Positions 1 through 6,299 of a stretch of DNA of 9,576 bases are shown here, piece by piece (positions within the stretch are counted from its first letter, which is position 1; the number at the start of each line of letters is the position of its first letter). The notes below the pieces were generated by a model. That model was not told the origin of the DNA and did not search any database. It saw only the letters and a program-made list of their open reading frames with translations. This DNA is from Limnoglobus sp. (GTDB taxonomy: Bacteria; Planctomycetota; Planctomycetia; Gemmatales; Gemmataceae). The DNA is taken from the NCBI GenBank assembly GCA_025353985.1, contig JANXNT010000158.1, positions 1 to 9,576 on the forward strand. Direction: 5' to 3'. The position numbers were made by a program, and so were the translations under genes.

Positions 1-2
1 GC

Positions 3-962
3 AAGGAAACCGTCCAGAACATCATGATCTTCCGGTTCGCGAACACGCTGTTCGAACCGCTCTGGAACTACCAGTACATCGATCACGTGCAGATTACCGT
101 TGCGGAAACGGTCACCGTCAAAGACCGCCTCGCGTATTACGACACGAGCGGCGTCATTCGCGACATGATCCAGAGCCACTTGCTGCAAGTCATGACGCTC
201 GTCGCGATGGAAAGCCCGAGCCGCTACAACGCTGACAACCTCCGCAACGAGAAGATGAAGGTTCTCGATAGCATTCCCGTTTCGCCGATCGAAGCGGCCG
301 CGAAGGTCGTTGCCGTCGGCCAGTATGCGGGCTATCGCGAGGAGTTGCTTGCGCTCAAAGACAAGCTCATGAACGAAGGCAAGCAAGCCGAAGCCGACGC
401 GATCAACCCGGACTCGAAGACGCCGACGTATGCGGCAGTGCGGCTGACGGTCGAGAACGGCCGCTGGAAGAACGTGCCGTTCTACATCCGCTCCGGGAAG
501 GGTATGAAGAGCCGCTACAGCGAGATCATGATCCAGTTCCGCTGCCCCGCGCACATGATGTTTCCGTTGCCGCCCGGCGAGGTGCTTCAGTGCAATCGCA
601 TGACGCTCGTTCTGCAACCGAACGAGGGGATTACACTCAATTTCCAGACGAAAGTGCCCGACGTGGAAGGCACGCACTTACAGCCGCGCGACTTGTCGTT
701 CAACTATCGCCAAGCGTACGACGACAAGGCGCTCCCCGAGGCGTACGAGCGAATGTTGCTCGACGCGATTCAGGGCGATGCGTCGTTGTTCCTGCGTAGC
801 GACGAAATCGAACGCGCCTGGGAACTGATGGACCCGCTGATTGCAGCAATGACGAGCGCGAGTGCGCCGATCCCCGAAAGCTACCCGATCGGTTCGCAAG
901 GGCCGAGCGGTGCCGATGAACTCCTCGGTGCGGAAGGTCGAAAATGGCAAGTGATTCAGTAG
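3..962 (+). CDS. zwf: Glucose-6-phosphate dehydrogenase, 3' part (5' end outside window)
   Basis: This enzyme oxidises glucose 6-phosphate to 6-phosphogluconolactone with NAD(P)+, the first step of the oxidative pentose phosphate pathway, in the cytosol. The frame is open from the window edge, starting with KETVQNI before the first Met at 24, and 319 residues are visible. The usual length is about 490-510, so the N-terminal Rossmann domain and the RIDHYLGK substrate motif lie upstream, apart from its last Lys. Typical C-terminal-domain segments follow: FRFAN, YIDHVQITVAE, the SGVIRDMIQSHLLQ helix, VPFYIRSGKGM (the RTGK-like substrate lysine loop), NRMTLVLQPNEGI, and ERMLLDAIQGDASLFLRSDE near the C terminus. 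The stop overlaps purE by 19 bases, which suggests co-transcription and possibly coupled translation. The identification is secure; the start cannot be seen. Confidence 0.96.
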   Translation, partial: KETVQNIMIFRFANTLFEPLWNYQYIDHVQITVAETVTVKDRLAYYDTSGVIRDMIQSHLLQVMTLVAMESPSRYNADNLRNEKMKVLDSIPVSPIEAAAKVVAVGQYAGYREELLALKDKLMNEGKQAEADAINPDSKTPTYAAVRLTVENGRWKNVPFYIRSGKGMKSRYSEIMIQFRCPAHMMFPLPPGEVLQCNRMTLVLQPNEGITLNFQTKVPDVEGTHLQPRDLSFNYRQAYDDKALPEAYERMLLDAIQGDASLFLRSDEIERAWELMDPLIAAMTSASAPIPESYPIGSQGPSGADELLGAEGRKWQVIQ

Positions 963-1462
963 TTTCCGAACAAGTTCTCGTCGGGTTAATCATGGGTTCC
1001 CGTTCGGACTGGGACACCATGCGTCACACGGCAGCGATGCTGATTTCGCTAGAAATCCCGCACGAAGTCGAAGTCGTGTCGGCGCACCGCACGCCGGATA
1101 AGCTGTTCGATTACGCCGAAGGTGCGGAGTCGCGCGGCCTCGAAGTGATTATCGCGGGGGCGGGTGGGGCGGCGCATTTGCCGGGTATGTGCGCGTCGAA
1201 AACGATCCTCCCCGTACTCGGCGTGCCCGTCGAATCGGCGATGCTCCGCGGCCTCGATTCGCTGCTGGCGATCGTGCAAATGCCGGGCGGCATCCCCGTC
1301 GGCACACTCGCCATCGGCAAGGCGGGTGCGAAGAATGCGGCATTGCTCGCCGCCGCGATTCTCGGTGCGAAACACCCCGCGATTCGCGACCGCCTGCGTC
1401 GCTTCCGACAGCAACAAACGCAAGATGTTCTCGATGGTTCGGACCCGAGGGTTTCGTCGTGA
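944..1462 (+). CDS. purE: N5-carboxyaminoimidazole ribonucleotide mutase PurE, class I
   Basis: PurE converts N5-CAIR (the PurK product) to CAIR in de novo purine synthesis. The 172-residue length fits class I PurE (about 160-175). Motifs are GSRSDW (18-23), SAHRTP (46-51, with the active-site His48), GAGGAAHLPGM (72-82) and QMPGGIPVGT (112-121), all typical of the octameric flavodoxin-like fold. I chose the ATG at 944 because a good ribosome binding site, GGAAGG (932-937), lies six bases upstream inside the end of zwf; the next Met (17) sits right at the conserved core and would remove the first strand. The gene overlaps zwf by 19 bases and purK by four (GTGA). The adjacent purK supports the two-step PurK/PurE route rather than the class II direct carboxylation. 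Confidence 0.97.
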   Translation: MASDSVVSEQVLVGLIMGSRSDWDTMRHTAAMLISLEIPHEVEVVSAHRTPDKLFDYAEGAESRGLEVIIAGAGGAAHLPGMCASKTILPVLGVPVESAMLRGLDSLLAIVQMPGGIPVGTLAIGKAGAKNAALLAAAILGAKHPAIRDRLRRFRQQQTQDVLDGSDPRVSS

Positions 1463-2547
1463 AGATCGGCATCCTCGGTGGCGGCCAACTCGGCCAGATG
1501 ATGGCCTGGGCCGCGCACCCGCTCGGCATTCAAACGACCGTACTGGACCCCGCCGCGAACCCGTGTGCGGCCCCGTTGTGCAATCACATTCGCGGTGAAT
1601 TCGACGATCTTCAGGCGCTCTACGCCCTCTCTCAAGTCTCGGACGCGATCACGTACGAGTTCGAGAATGTGCCGATCGAAACTGCCCGGTGGCTCGCCGA
1701 ACGGGTACCCGTTTACCCGCCACCGTGGGCGCTCGAAGTCTCGCAAGATCGCATCGTCGAAAAGACGTTCTTCCAAAGTCTACACATCCCGACGCCGCCG
1801 TTTGCTGCGGTCGATACCCGTGCCGATTTCGATGCCGCAATTCAGCGGATCGGCTTACCCGCCGTGATGAAAACGCGACGTTTCGGCTACGACGGCAAGG
1901 GCCAAGCTGTCATCCGCACGCCCGCCGAAGCCGAGGCCGCATGGACGTTGCTCAACGGCCGCCCGCTGATCCTCGAAGGCTTCGTGCCGTTCGTTCGCGA
2001 ACTCTCGAGCCTGGCGGTACGCTCCCAAACCGGCGAATTGAAAATCTATAATCTCGTGGAGAACGAGCACCGCGACGGGATGTTGCACAAGTCGGTTGCA
2101 CCCGCACAGAACATCGCGAAGGAACTGCAAAACCAGGCCGAAACGTACGCCCATCGCGTTTTGGATGCTTTGAATTACGTCGGGGTGTTAGCCATCGAGT
2201 GGTTCGATGTCGGCGGAAAATTGATCGCGAACGAGATGGCCCCGCGGGTTCACAACTCGGGCCACCTGACCATCGAAGGAAACGTCACCAGCCAGTTCGA
2301 GAACCACATGCGCGCCGTCGCGGGGCTGCCGCTCGGCTCGACCGATTTGCTCGGCCACTCGGTGATGTTCAACCTGATCGGTGATCACCCACCGTTCGCA
2401 GACATCCTGAAAATGCCCCGCGCGAAACTGCACTGGTACGGCAAAGACCCACGCCCCCGCCGCAAGATCGGCCACGTCACATTTCTGGTAAACACCCTCG
2501 CCGAACGCGAAGCCATCGTACGGGAGTGGAACGATATCGGCGTTTAG
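1459..2547 (+). CDS. purK: N5-carboxyaminoimidazole ribonucleotide synthase PurK
   Basis: This ATP-grasp enzyme uses ATP and bicarbonate to carboxylate AIR, giving N5-CAIR for PurE. The GTG start at 1459 overlaps the purE stop in a GTGA junction and places the conserved first strand (KIGILGGGQLGQM, 2-14) at the N terminus. The open frame reaches back to 1189, but that part only shadows purE. The 362-residue length is normal. Visible motifs are GGGQLGQM (7-14), YEFENVP (66-72), a QDR segment (96-98), KTRRFGYDGKGQ (138-149, ATP-binding glycine-rich loop), NEMAPRVHNSGH (258-269, Mg-ATP and phosphate binding), LHWYGK (324-329) and RKIGHV (335-340). No domain is missing. It ends at a convergent intergenic region rich in hairpins. 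Confidence 0.97.
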   Translation: MKIGILGGGQLGQMMAWAAHPLGIQTTVLDPAANPCAAPLCNHIRGEFDDLQALYALSQVSDAITYEFENVPIETARWLAERVPVYPPPWALEVSQDRIVEKTFFQSLHIPTPPFAAVDTRADFDAAIQRIGLPAVMKTRRFGYDGKGQAVIRTPAEAEAAWTLLNGRPLILEGFVPFVRELSSLAVRSQTGELKIYNLVENEHRDGMLHKSVAPAQNIAKELQNQAETYAHRVLDALNYVGVLAIEWFDVGGKLIANEMAPRVHNSGHLTIEGNVTSQFENHMRAVAGLPLGSTDLLGHSVMFNLIGDHPPFADILKMPRAKLHWYGKDPRPRRKIGHVTFLVNTLAEREAIVREWNDIGV

Positions 2548-2683
2548 CCTCGCCGCGTAGCGGGGCGCGAACTCTCACAACATTCGCGACAGCATCCGAC
2601 ACATCGAGTCCACGCTTCGCTCCGAAGACTCCGCGGCGAAGCTAAACGAATAAATCCACGGTTCTTGCCAGCCCGCTGCGCAA

Positions 2684-2728
2684 GCTAGCGCGTCGGGCTA
2701 ACAATTTCCGTTAGCCCGACGCGCTAGC
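2684..2728. repeat. Hairpin A: 19-bp perfect inverted repeat
   Basis: The left arm (2684-2702, GCTAGCGCGTCGGGCTAAC) is exactly complementary to the right arm (2710-2728), with a 7-base loop AATTTCC. The right arm continues as GAGGGACGT and matches hairpin B over 2710-2737 versus 2871-2898. Two copies so close together suggest a repeat family of the REP or small palindromic kind. Other copies in the genome are expected but cannot be seen here. Confidence 0.85.
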
Positions 2729-2757
2729 GAGGGACGTTCAATCTTCTGCGATTGCGG

Positions 2758-2838
2758 GTCGTGGTGAGTCTTCGAAACACGACGGTTCGTACGCCCGGAA
2801 TGAACGTTCTGCGTCGCGTCTCGAAGACTCGCCACGAC
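2758..2838. repeat. Inverted repeat between hairpins A and B
   Basis: The 18 bases GTCGTGGTGAGTCTTCGA (2758-2775) are complementary to 2821-2838 except at one position, where RNA could form a G-U pair. The 45-base interior shows nothing else. The right arm abuts the left arm of hairpin B directly, so hairpins A and B and this stem form one continuous structured unit of about 210 bases. Confidence 0.75.
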
Positions 2839-2895
2839 TCCCTCGCTAGCGCGTCGGGCTAACAATTCCCGTTAGCCCGACGCGCTAGCGAGGGA
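2839..2895. repeat. Hairpin B: 25-bp perfect inverted repeat
   Basis: Arms 2839-2863 and 2871-2895 are perfectly complementary over 25 bases, around a 7-base loop AATTCCC. The stem contains all 19 pairs of hairpin A plus six outer pairs. The loops of A and B differ at one base. It begins 14 bases beyond the sigma factor's tandem stop codons on the minus strand, so it may shape the 3' end of that transcript. No U-run follows. Confidence 0.85.
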
Positions 2896-2912
2896 CGTAC
2901 GAGGGGAGACTA

Positions 2913-4631
2913 CTACTTCTTCAGCTTCTTCACCCACGCGGTGACTGCGGCGACATACTCTGAATTCCCGCTTACATGGAATTTGTCTGCGTAGAGCGCA
3001 AATTGCATCGTGTCTCCGTACTTCTTCCCCTTCACGTCATCGGCCATCAACTTCCCGATTAGGTCGAAGAGCTCGGGTGCATCCCAGTTGCCGAAGTCTT
3101 TCTTGGTGAACGTGAATGCGGCTTGCGTTTCCCTGACGTTGGGTGCTGGCATCCCTTTGCGTAACACGAGAATTTCCTGCTCGAGTGCCGCGATCCGAGC
3201 CAAAAACTCTGCCTCGGTCTTTGCGCTGTTCCCTTGAGTTCTGCTCGTTGCATCAAGGTCGGTAGGCACCATCGCAATCTTCCGTGGCATCGGAGCAGCC
3301 GGCGGGGTTGGCGGTGCGACGGCTTCTACTGACCTCACGGCATCTCTCGCCGCATTCAAGGTTCGATAACGTTGGTCCACACTCACAGTGGCGACTGCGG
3401 CAGTTGGCTTGCGGAAGACGAGAGTTGGCGTTGGGGCATTGATATCGATCGGTTTACCTTGCGCGCCACCTTCGAACACGGGGTTGATGGACTTTGTGAT
3501 CAGATGGTCGTTGATCGTGACTTCGCCGATGAAGTTCCAGCCCTTCGATTCGCGGTCGGCAAGTATCGTTTCGAACTCCTTGCGAGAGATGCCCTTCTGT
3601 AGCGGAATGTACTCGAATTGAGCTTCCCGCTCCTTGCGGGCGTTGTCCATTACCACCGCAACTTTCGCGACGTATGCGGCGGCTTGATCGCTTTTGACTC
3701 TTGCTTCCGACTCGGCTTTGAACAAGTCTGCTCTCGCCTTTTCCAGATTGGCTTTGAGTTCCTCGATCGTCTCGACTTTCGGCATCATTTTTTGCTGGGC
3801 AACCGGCACCTGTGCCGTGGCCGAGGCGTACCAGCCTGTGCCGACGCTCAAGCCGAGACCGCTGGCGACCATCACCCCGGCTGCGAGGAGTTTGAATCGA
3901 ATCATCATGCCTGTCGCTCCATATGTGAGTGTGAGAACCGAACTGGGAACCGCGACACCGGGAGTAAGTAACGTCAGCGTGCGTGCGATCAGTGCCGCCG
4001 GTGCCAGCGCGACACTGCCGGTGACCCCGCCGAGCGCGAGGACGCCCGCACCGAAACCCCGCTTCGCGAGGCGATCCAGCATCGTTTGTATGGCCCGCGT
4101 CAGCCGTGCGGAGAAGGTGCCGAGCTTCTGGCCCAAACTGGCCGCCACTTCGGTGCTCGCACGGCCTTCAATGCAGCACAGCACGAACGCTAATCGCTGC
4201 GATTCGGGGAGTTTCTGCACCTCCTCCGCCATCGCCGCGAATGCCGCCTCCCACGTCGAATCGGCAACGGGCCGATTCGCTTCGGGCTGGGCACTCGCTT
4301 TCTCGCGCTTCGCCCTGCGGGTGTTCGCGCGTTGAGCGTTCTTGCACACGCGGAACGCCACGCCGTGCAACCATGGGCCGAGCGGCGCACCGGGGCGGAT
4401 CGACTTCACCGAGCGTGCCAACGTGACAAACGTCGCCTGGAAGGCATCGTCCGCATCGGCATCGTTGGGCAGCAAGTTCCGGCACTGGCCCCAGACAAGC
4501 CGACTGTACCGCGTCACCAGTTGCGCAAACGCATCGTCATCGCGTTGCAGGACATAGCGCTCCAGCAAGTCCGCATCGGGGACTTCGGCCATTAAGAGCC
4601 GCACCACGCAGGGTAGCTGGGATTGTCGCAC
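2913..4631 (-). CDS. ECF sigma factor with membrane-anchored C-terminal extension
   Basis: The N-terminal part is a sigma-70 family ECF factor that should direct RNA polymerase to its own promoter class. Region 2 spans about residues 34-100 (DDAFAQLVTRYSRLVWGQC, then DADADDAFQATFVTLAR) and region 4 about 130-183 (VQKLPESQRLAFVLCCIEG, STEVAASLGQKLGTFSARLTRA). A common ECF factor has about 180-200 residues; this one has 572. The extension has a weak hydrophobic stretch (about 195-237), a probable membrane helix (about 246-270), a charged coiled coil (about 287-335), a KEFETILADRESKGWNFIGE segment (351-370), a Pro/Ala linker (about 437-450), a second short coiled coil (about 470-493) and a C-terminal domain ending EYVAAVTAWVKKLKK. 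I chose the GTG at 4631 because AAGGAG lies five bases upstream and related proteins commonly have a short N-terminal extension. Two tandem TAG codons end it (2910-2915). The extension may sense a signal or hold the sigma domain at the membrane, but its role is unknown. Confidence 0.88.
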   Translation of the reverse strand: MRQSQLPCVVRLLMAEVPDADLLERYVLQRDDDAFAQLVTRYSRLVWGQCRNLLPNDADADDAFQATFVTLARSVKSIRPGAPLGPWLHGVAFRVCKNAQRANTRRAKREKASAQPEANRPVADSTWEAAFAAMAEEVQKLPESQRLAFVLCCIEGRASTEVAASLGQKLGTFSARLTRAIQTMLDRLAKRGFGAGVLALGGVTGSVALAPAALIARTLTLLTPGVAVPSSVLTLTYGATGMMIRFKLLAAGVMVASGLGLSVGTGWYASATAQVPVAQQKMMPKVETIEELKANLEKARADLFKAESEARVKSDQAAAYVAKVAVVMDNARKEREAQFEYIPLQKGISRKEFETILADRESKGWNFIGEVTINDHLITKSINPVFEGGAQGKPIDINAPTPTLVFRKPTAAVATVSVDQRYRTLNAARDAVRSVEAVAPPTPPAAPMPRKIAMVPTDLDATSRTQGNSAKTEAEFLARIAALEQEILVLRKGMPAPNVRETQAAFTFTKKDFGNWDAPELFDLIGKLMADDVKGKKYGDTMQFALYADKFHVSGNSEYVAAVTAWVKKLKK

Positions 4632-4636
4632 GTCAT

Positions 4637-4642
4637 CTCCTT
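4637..4642 (-). promoter_or_regulatory. Ribosome binding site deciding the GTG start of the sigma factor
   Basis: On the minus strand AAGGAG is followed by five bases (ATGAC) and then GTG at 4631. The in-frame ATG at 4592 has no comparable site upstream, which favours GTG. An out-of-frame ATG at 4636 touches the site with no spacer and opens only a 14-codon frame, so it is a less likely start. Confidence 0.6.
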
Positions 4643-4646
4643 CACC

Positions 4647-4673
4647 CTAGATTGTTCGCCGAGGGGGAAGTTC
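4647..4673 (-). promoter_or_regulatory. Candidate ECF-type promoter of the sigma factor gene
   Basis: On the minus strand GAACTT (4673-4668) and TCTAG (4651-4647) are separated by 16 bases, resembling the GGAACTT / TCTRA pattern known for sigma-E-like ECF promoters. That would fit autoregulation. The weak point is distance: transcription would start about where the ribosome binding site begins, so the leader would be almost absent. This is a pattern match only. Confidence 0.28.
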
Positions 4674-4793
4674 TGCAAAAACCTTTCCCAGAGTTTACGG
4701 GATGTGTGGATGGAACGCTCGCACCGAGCCTCATCGATTCCCGCACGTAATATAAAACTGCAATTGGCTCGCAGATCATTTGGGGCGGAAACC

Positions 4794-5654
4794 ATGAAGA
4801 TTGTTGTGCTCGGCGCGATGGGGCAACTCGGTCGGGATCTCGTGCCGCTGTTGCCGGGCGAGGTGATTCCCGTTACGCGGGCCGATGTGGATCTATCTGC
4901 ACCGGGTGCCATCACGGCTTTTATCGCGCGTACCAAGCCGGACATTGTGGTGAATTGTGCGGCTTACAATCTCGTCGATAAAGCGGAGGCGGACCCGACG
5001 GCGGCGTTTGCGGTCAATGCGTGGGCGGTGCGCGAACTGGCAGTGGCGTGCCGCGATGCGTACCTCGTTCACGTCAGCACGGACTACGTTTACGGTTTGG
5101 AAGATGGCCGCCAGACGCCGTACCGCGAAGACGATGCCCCCGGCCCGGTGAGCATCTATGGCCTGAGCAAATTAAACGGCGAGTACCTCGTTCGCGCGAT
5201 TGCACCGAAGCACCTCGTGATTCGCACGTGTGGCCTGTACGGCGTCTGGGGCACCGGCGGCAAGGGCGGGAACTTCGTTGAAACGATGCTGCGTGTGGCA
5301 TCCCAGGGCAAACCCATGCGCGTCGTTGACGACCAGCGTTGCACACCGACTTCGACTCGCGATTTGGCCGTGATGATTACGGGGCTGATCGAACGGGATG
5401 CGACCGGACTGTATCACGCGGTGAACGCGGGCGATTGCACGTGGTTCGAGTTCGCGACCGAGATTTTCCGCATTGCGAATCTCCGCGTCGATTTGACACC
5501 GATTCCGTCGTCGGGTTACCCCACACCGGCGAAGCGACCGCCGTACAGCGTGCTGAATACCGACAAACTTGCCGCGCTCGGGCTGCCCGCGCCACGCCAC
5601 TGGAAAGACGCACTCGCGAACTACCTGCACGATCGCCAAGAGAGAAGTGCTTGA
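4794..5654 (+). CDS. rmlD: dTDP-4-dehydrorhamnose reductase (RmlD family)
   Basis: RmlD reduces dTDP-4-dehydro-L-rhamnose with NAD(P)H to dTDP-L-rhamnose, a sugar donor for surface polysaccharides. The 286-residue length is typical of the family. It is an extended SDR protein with the nucleotide-binding GAMGQLG (7-13), VNCAAYNLVDKAE (53-65), STDYVYG (95-101), the catalytic pair Tyr122/Lys126 in YGLSK, GGNFVETML, and VVDDQRCTPTSTRDLA. The usual TSWLYG is TCGLYG here, and the following loop (VWGTGGKGG) is a little long. The frame is open back to 4623, but homology begins at the ATG at 4794, with a purine-rich GGGGCGG upstream. No rmlA, rmlB or rmlC is nearby, so the substrate rests on family resemblance; another NDP-sugar reductase is possible. 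Its stop lies inside the -35 element of the feo promoter. Confidence 0.85.
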   Translation: MKIVVLGAMGQLGRDLVPLLPGEVIPVTRADVDLSAPGAITAFIARTKPDIVVNCAAYNLVDKAEADPTAAFAVNAWAVRELAVACRDAYLVHVSTDYVYGLEDGRQTPYREDDAPGPVSIYGLSKLNGEYLVRAIAPKHLVIRTCGLYGVWGTGGKGGNFVETMLRVASQGKPMRVVDDQRCTPTSTRDLAVMITGLIERDATGLYHAVNAGDCTWFEFATEIFRIANLRVDLTPIPSSGYPTPAKRPPYSVLNTDKLAALGLPAPRHWKDALANYLHDRQERSA

Positions 5655-5679
5655 CAGTTGGGTTTCGAACGCTAATAAT
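5651..5679 (+). promoter_or_regulatory. Strong sigma70-type promoter of the feo cluster
   Basis: A perfect TTGACA (5651-5656) and AATAAT (5674-5679, five of six consensus bases) are separated by exactly 17 bases. The predicted transcription start is near 5686, about 34 bases before the feoA ATG at 5720. The -35 overlaps the last bases of rmlD, with the rmlD TGA inside it. This is the best promoter in the window and implies that feo is transcribed independently of rmlD. Confidence 0.6.
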
Positions 5680-5682
5680 TCA

Positions 5683-5697
5683 TGAGACGCAATCTCA
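5683..5697 (+). promoter_or_regulatory. Candidate operator at the feo transcription start
   Basis: TGAGA (5683-5687) and TCTCA (5693-5697) form a 5-base inverted repeat with a 5-base spacer, lying right over the predicted start of transcription, where a repressor would block RNA polymerase. Iron uptake operons are usually repressed by Fur or DtxR-type regulators. The site is not a clear match to the classical Fur box, so the binding protein is unknown. The repeat is short and could be chance. Confidence 0.3.
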
Positions 5698-5719
5698 ATA
5701 AGACTTGCCGGGACGACGT

Positions 5720-5956
5720 ATGCTCCTGCCTTTGGATCTATTGCGAGCGGGTGAATGGGCCGACATCGCCGAGGTATCCGGCGAGCCAGGCTTCGTGAAT
5801 CGGCTGGCCGAATTGGGCCTGCGCGAAGGCTCGCGGTTCTGCGTCGTGCAGCCTGGCATTCCCTGTTTGCTGCAATTGAACTCGTGTCGCCTCTGCCTGC
5901 GCGGCAGCGAAACGACGCAGATCCTCGTCCGCCCCGTGAACGGGCCGGTTTCCTGA
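5720..5956 (+). CDS. feoA: FeoA domain protein 1 (Cys-rich)
   Basis: FeoA proteins are small SH3-like cytosolic proteins that act with FeoB in Fe2+ uptake, probably tuning its activity. This one has 78 residues. The signature runs from LRAGEWADIAEVSGEP through FVNRLAELGLREGS (25-38) to a final strand SETTQILVRP. I prefer the ATG at 5720; the frame also opens at a TTG at 5705, which adds only five residues. It carries four cysteines (41, 49, 56, 59), more than usual for FeoA and partly in a CRLC arrangement, which could allow metal or redox sensing (inference). The stop overlaps the next start in TGATG, so translation is probably coupled. A strong promoter lies just upstream. Confidence 0.87.
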   Translation: MLLPLDLLRAGEWADIAEVSGEPGFVNRLAELGLREGSRFCVVQPGIPCLLQLNSCRLCLRGSETTQILVRPVNGPVS

Positions 5957-6186
5957 TGTCGCTCACACTCGATCAAGTTCTGCCGGGGCAATTCGTCGAA
6001 ATTACGGCCATCGCCGGGGAACCGGGCCTCGTTCAGCGTCTCTACGAACTCGGTTTTTGCGAAGGCGAACGCATCGAATTTCTGGGCCGTGCGCCGCTCG
6101 GCGACCCGATCGAGATCCGCATCGCGAATAGCCGCATCAGCCTACGAAAAGTCGAAGCCGCCGGTATCACAGTGCGAGTCGTTTAA
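5956..6186 (+). CDS. feoA: FeoA domain protein 2
   Basis: This is a second, 76-residue FeoA protein. It shows the same pattern as its neighbour: LDQVLPGQFVEITAI, GLVQRLYELGFCEGERI (24-40), a PLGDPIEIRI turn (52-61) and the closing strand RISLRKVEAAGITVRV. It shares the fold with the first FeoA but is clearly diverged and has only one Cys (35). Its ATG overlaps the previous stop (TGATG), which fixes the start. Tandem FeoA genes before FeoB occur in several bacterial groups; the pair could form a heteromer or bind different parts of FeoB (inference). Two palindromic repeats separate it from feoB. Confidence 0.9.
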   Translation: MSLTLDQVLPGQFVEITAIAGEPGLVQRLYELGFCEGERIEFLGRAPLGDPIEIRIANSRISLRKVEAAGITVRVV

Positions 6187-6195
6187 CTCGATTGA

Positions 6196-6275
6196 GACAG
6201 GATTTACAAGATTTAACATGATAAGAAACAGAATGAAATCTTTCTTTGAATCCTGCGAATCTTGTTAATCCTGTC
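6196..6275. repeat. Palindromic repeat, copy 1 (GACAGGATTTACAAGAT type)
   Basis: The left end GACAGGATTTACAAGATT (6196-6213) is complementary to the right end AATCTTGTTAATCCTGTC (6258-6275) at 17 of 18 positions, and further pairing is possible inside. In RNA it would fold into a long stem. I recall similar GACAGGATTWACARGAT palindromes scattered in intergenic DNA of planctomycetes and other bacteria; that is memory, not a search. Confidence 0.8.
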
Positions 6276-6299
6276 AGCGGATTTCACAGTTGGTATTTA

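Larger units (their letters stand above)
2548..2912. other. Convergent intergenic region with nested inverted repeats
   Basis: No gene is visible in these 365 bases between the ends of purK (plus) and the sigma factor gene (minus). The region holds a modest stem GCTTCGC/GCGAAGC (2614-2620 with 2636-2642), two strong hairpins sharing the same stem sequence (2684-2728 and 2839-2895), and an 18-base inverted repeat with one mismatch (2758-2775 with 2821-2838). No T-tract follows the stems, so classical intrinsic termination is not shown. Their position between convergent genes would still suit stopping transcription or protecting 3' ends from both sides. Confidence 0.7.
4632..4793. other. Divergent intergenic region between sigma factor and rmlD
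   Basis: These 162 bases must carry the promoters of two divergent genes. Besides the ECF-like pattern on the minus strand, an AT-rich TAATATAAAA (4748-4757) lies about 40 bases before rmlD and could act as a -10 region, but no good -35 lies at the right distance. A GGAACG on the plus strand (4712-4717) resembles an ECF -35 without a convincing partner. No clear operator palindrome was found. Confidence 0.35.

Noticed and set aside
1189..1458. Upstream extension of the purK frame
   Set aside because: The extension overlaps purE in another frame; PurK family homology begins at the GTG at 1459, which overlaps the purE stop.
1111..1776. 221-codon open frame on the minus strand over purE and purK
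   Set aside because: Antisense shadow of two well-supported genes; no family features.
3694..4335. 213-codon open frame on the plus strand inside the sigma factor gene
   Set aside because: Antisense to the conserved sigma regions; Ser/Ala/Arg-rich composition without domains.
4623..4793. Upstream extension of the rmlD frame
   Set aside because: The RmlD nucleotide-binding strand starts immediately after the ATG at 4794; the extra 57 residues cover the divergent promoter region and match nothing I know.
5172..5966. 264-codon open frame on the minus strand across rmlD and feoA
   Set aside because: It runs antisense to two genes with clear family motifs, its protein is Arg-rich and low in recognisable motifs, as usual for shadow frames in GC-rich DNA.
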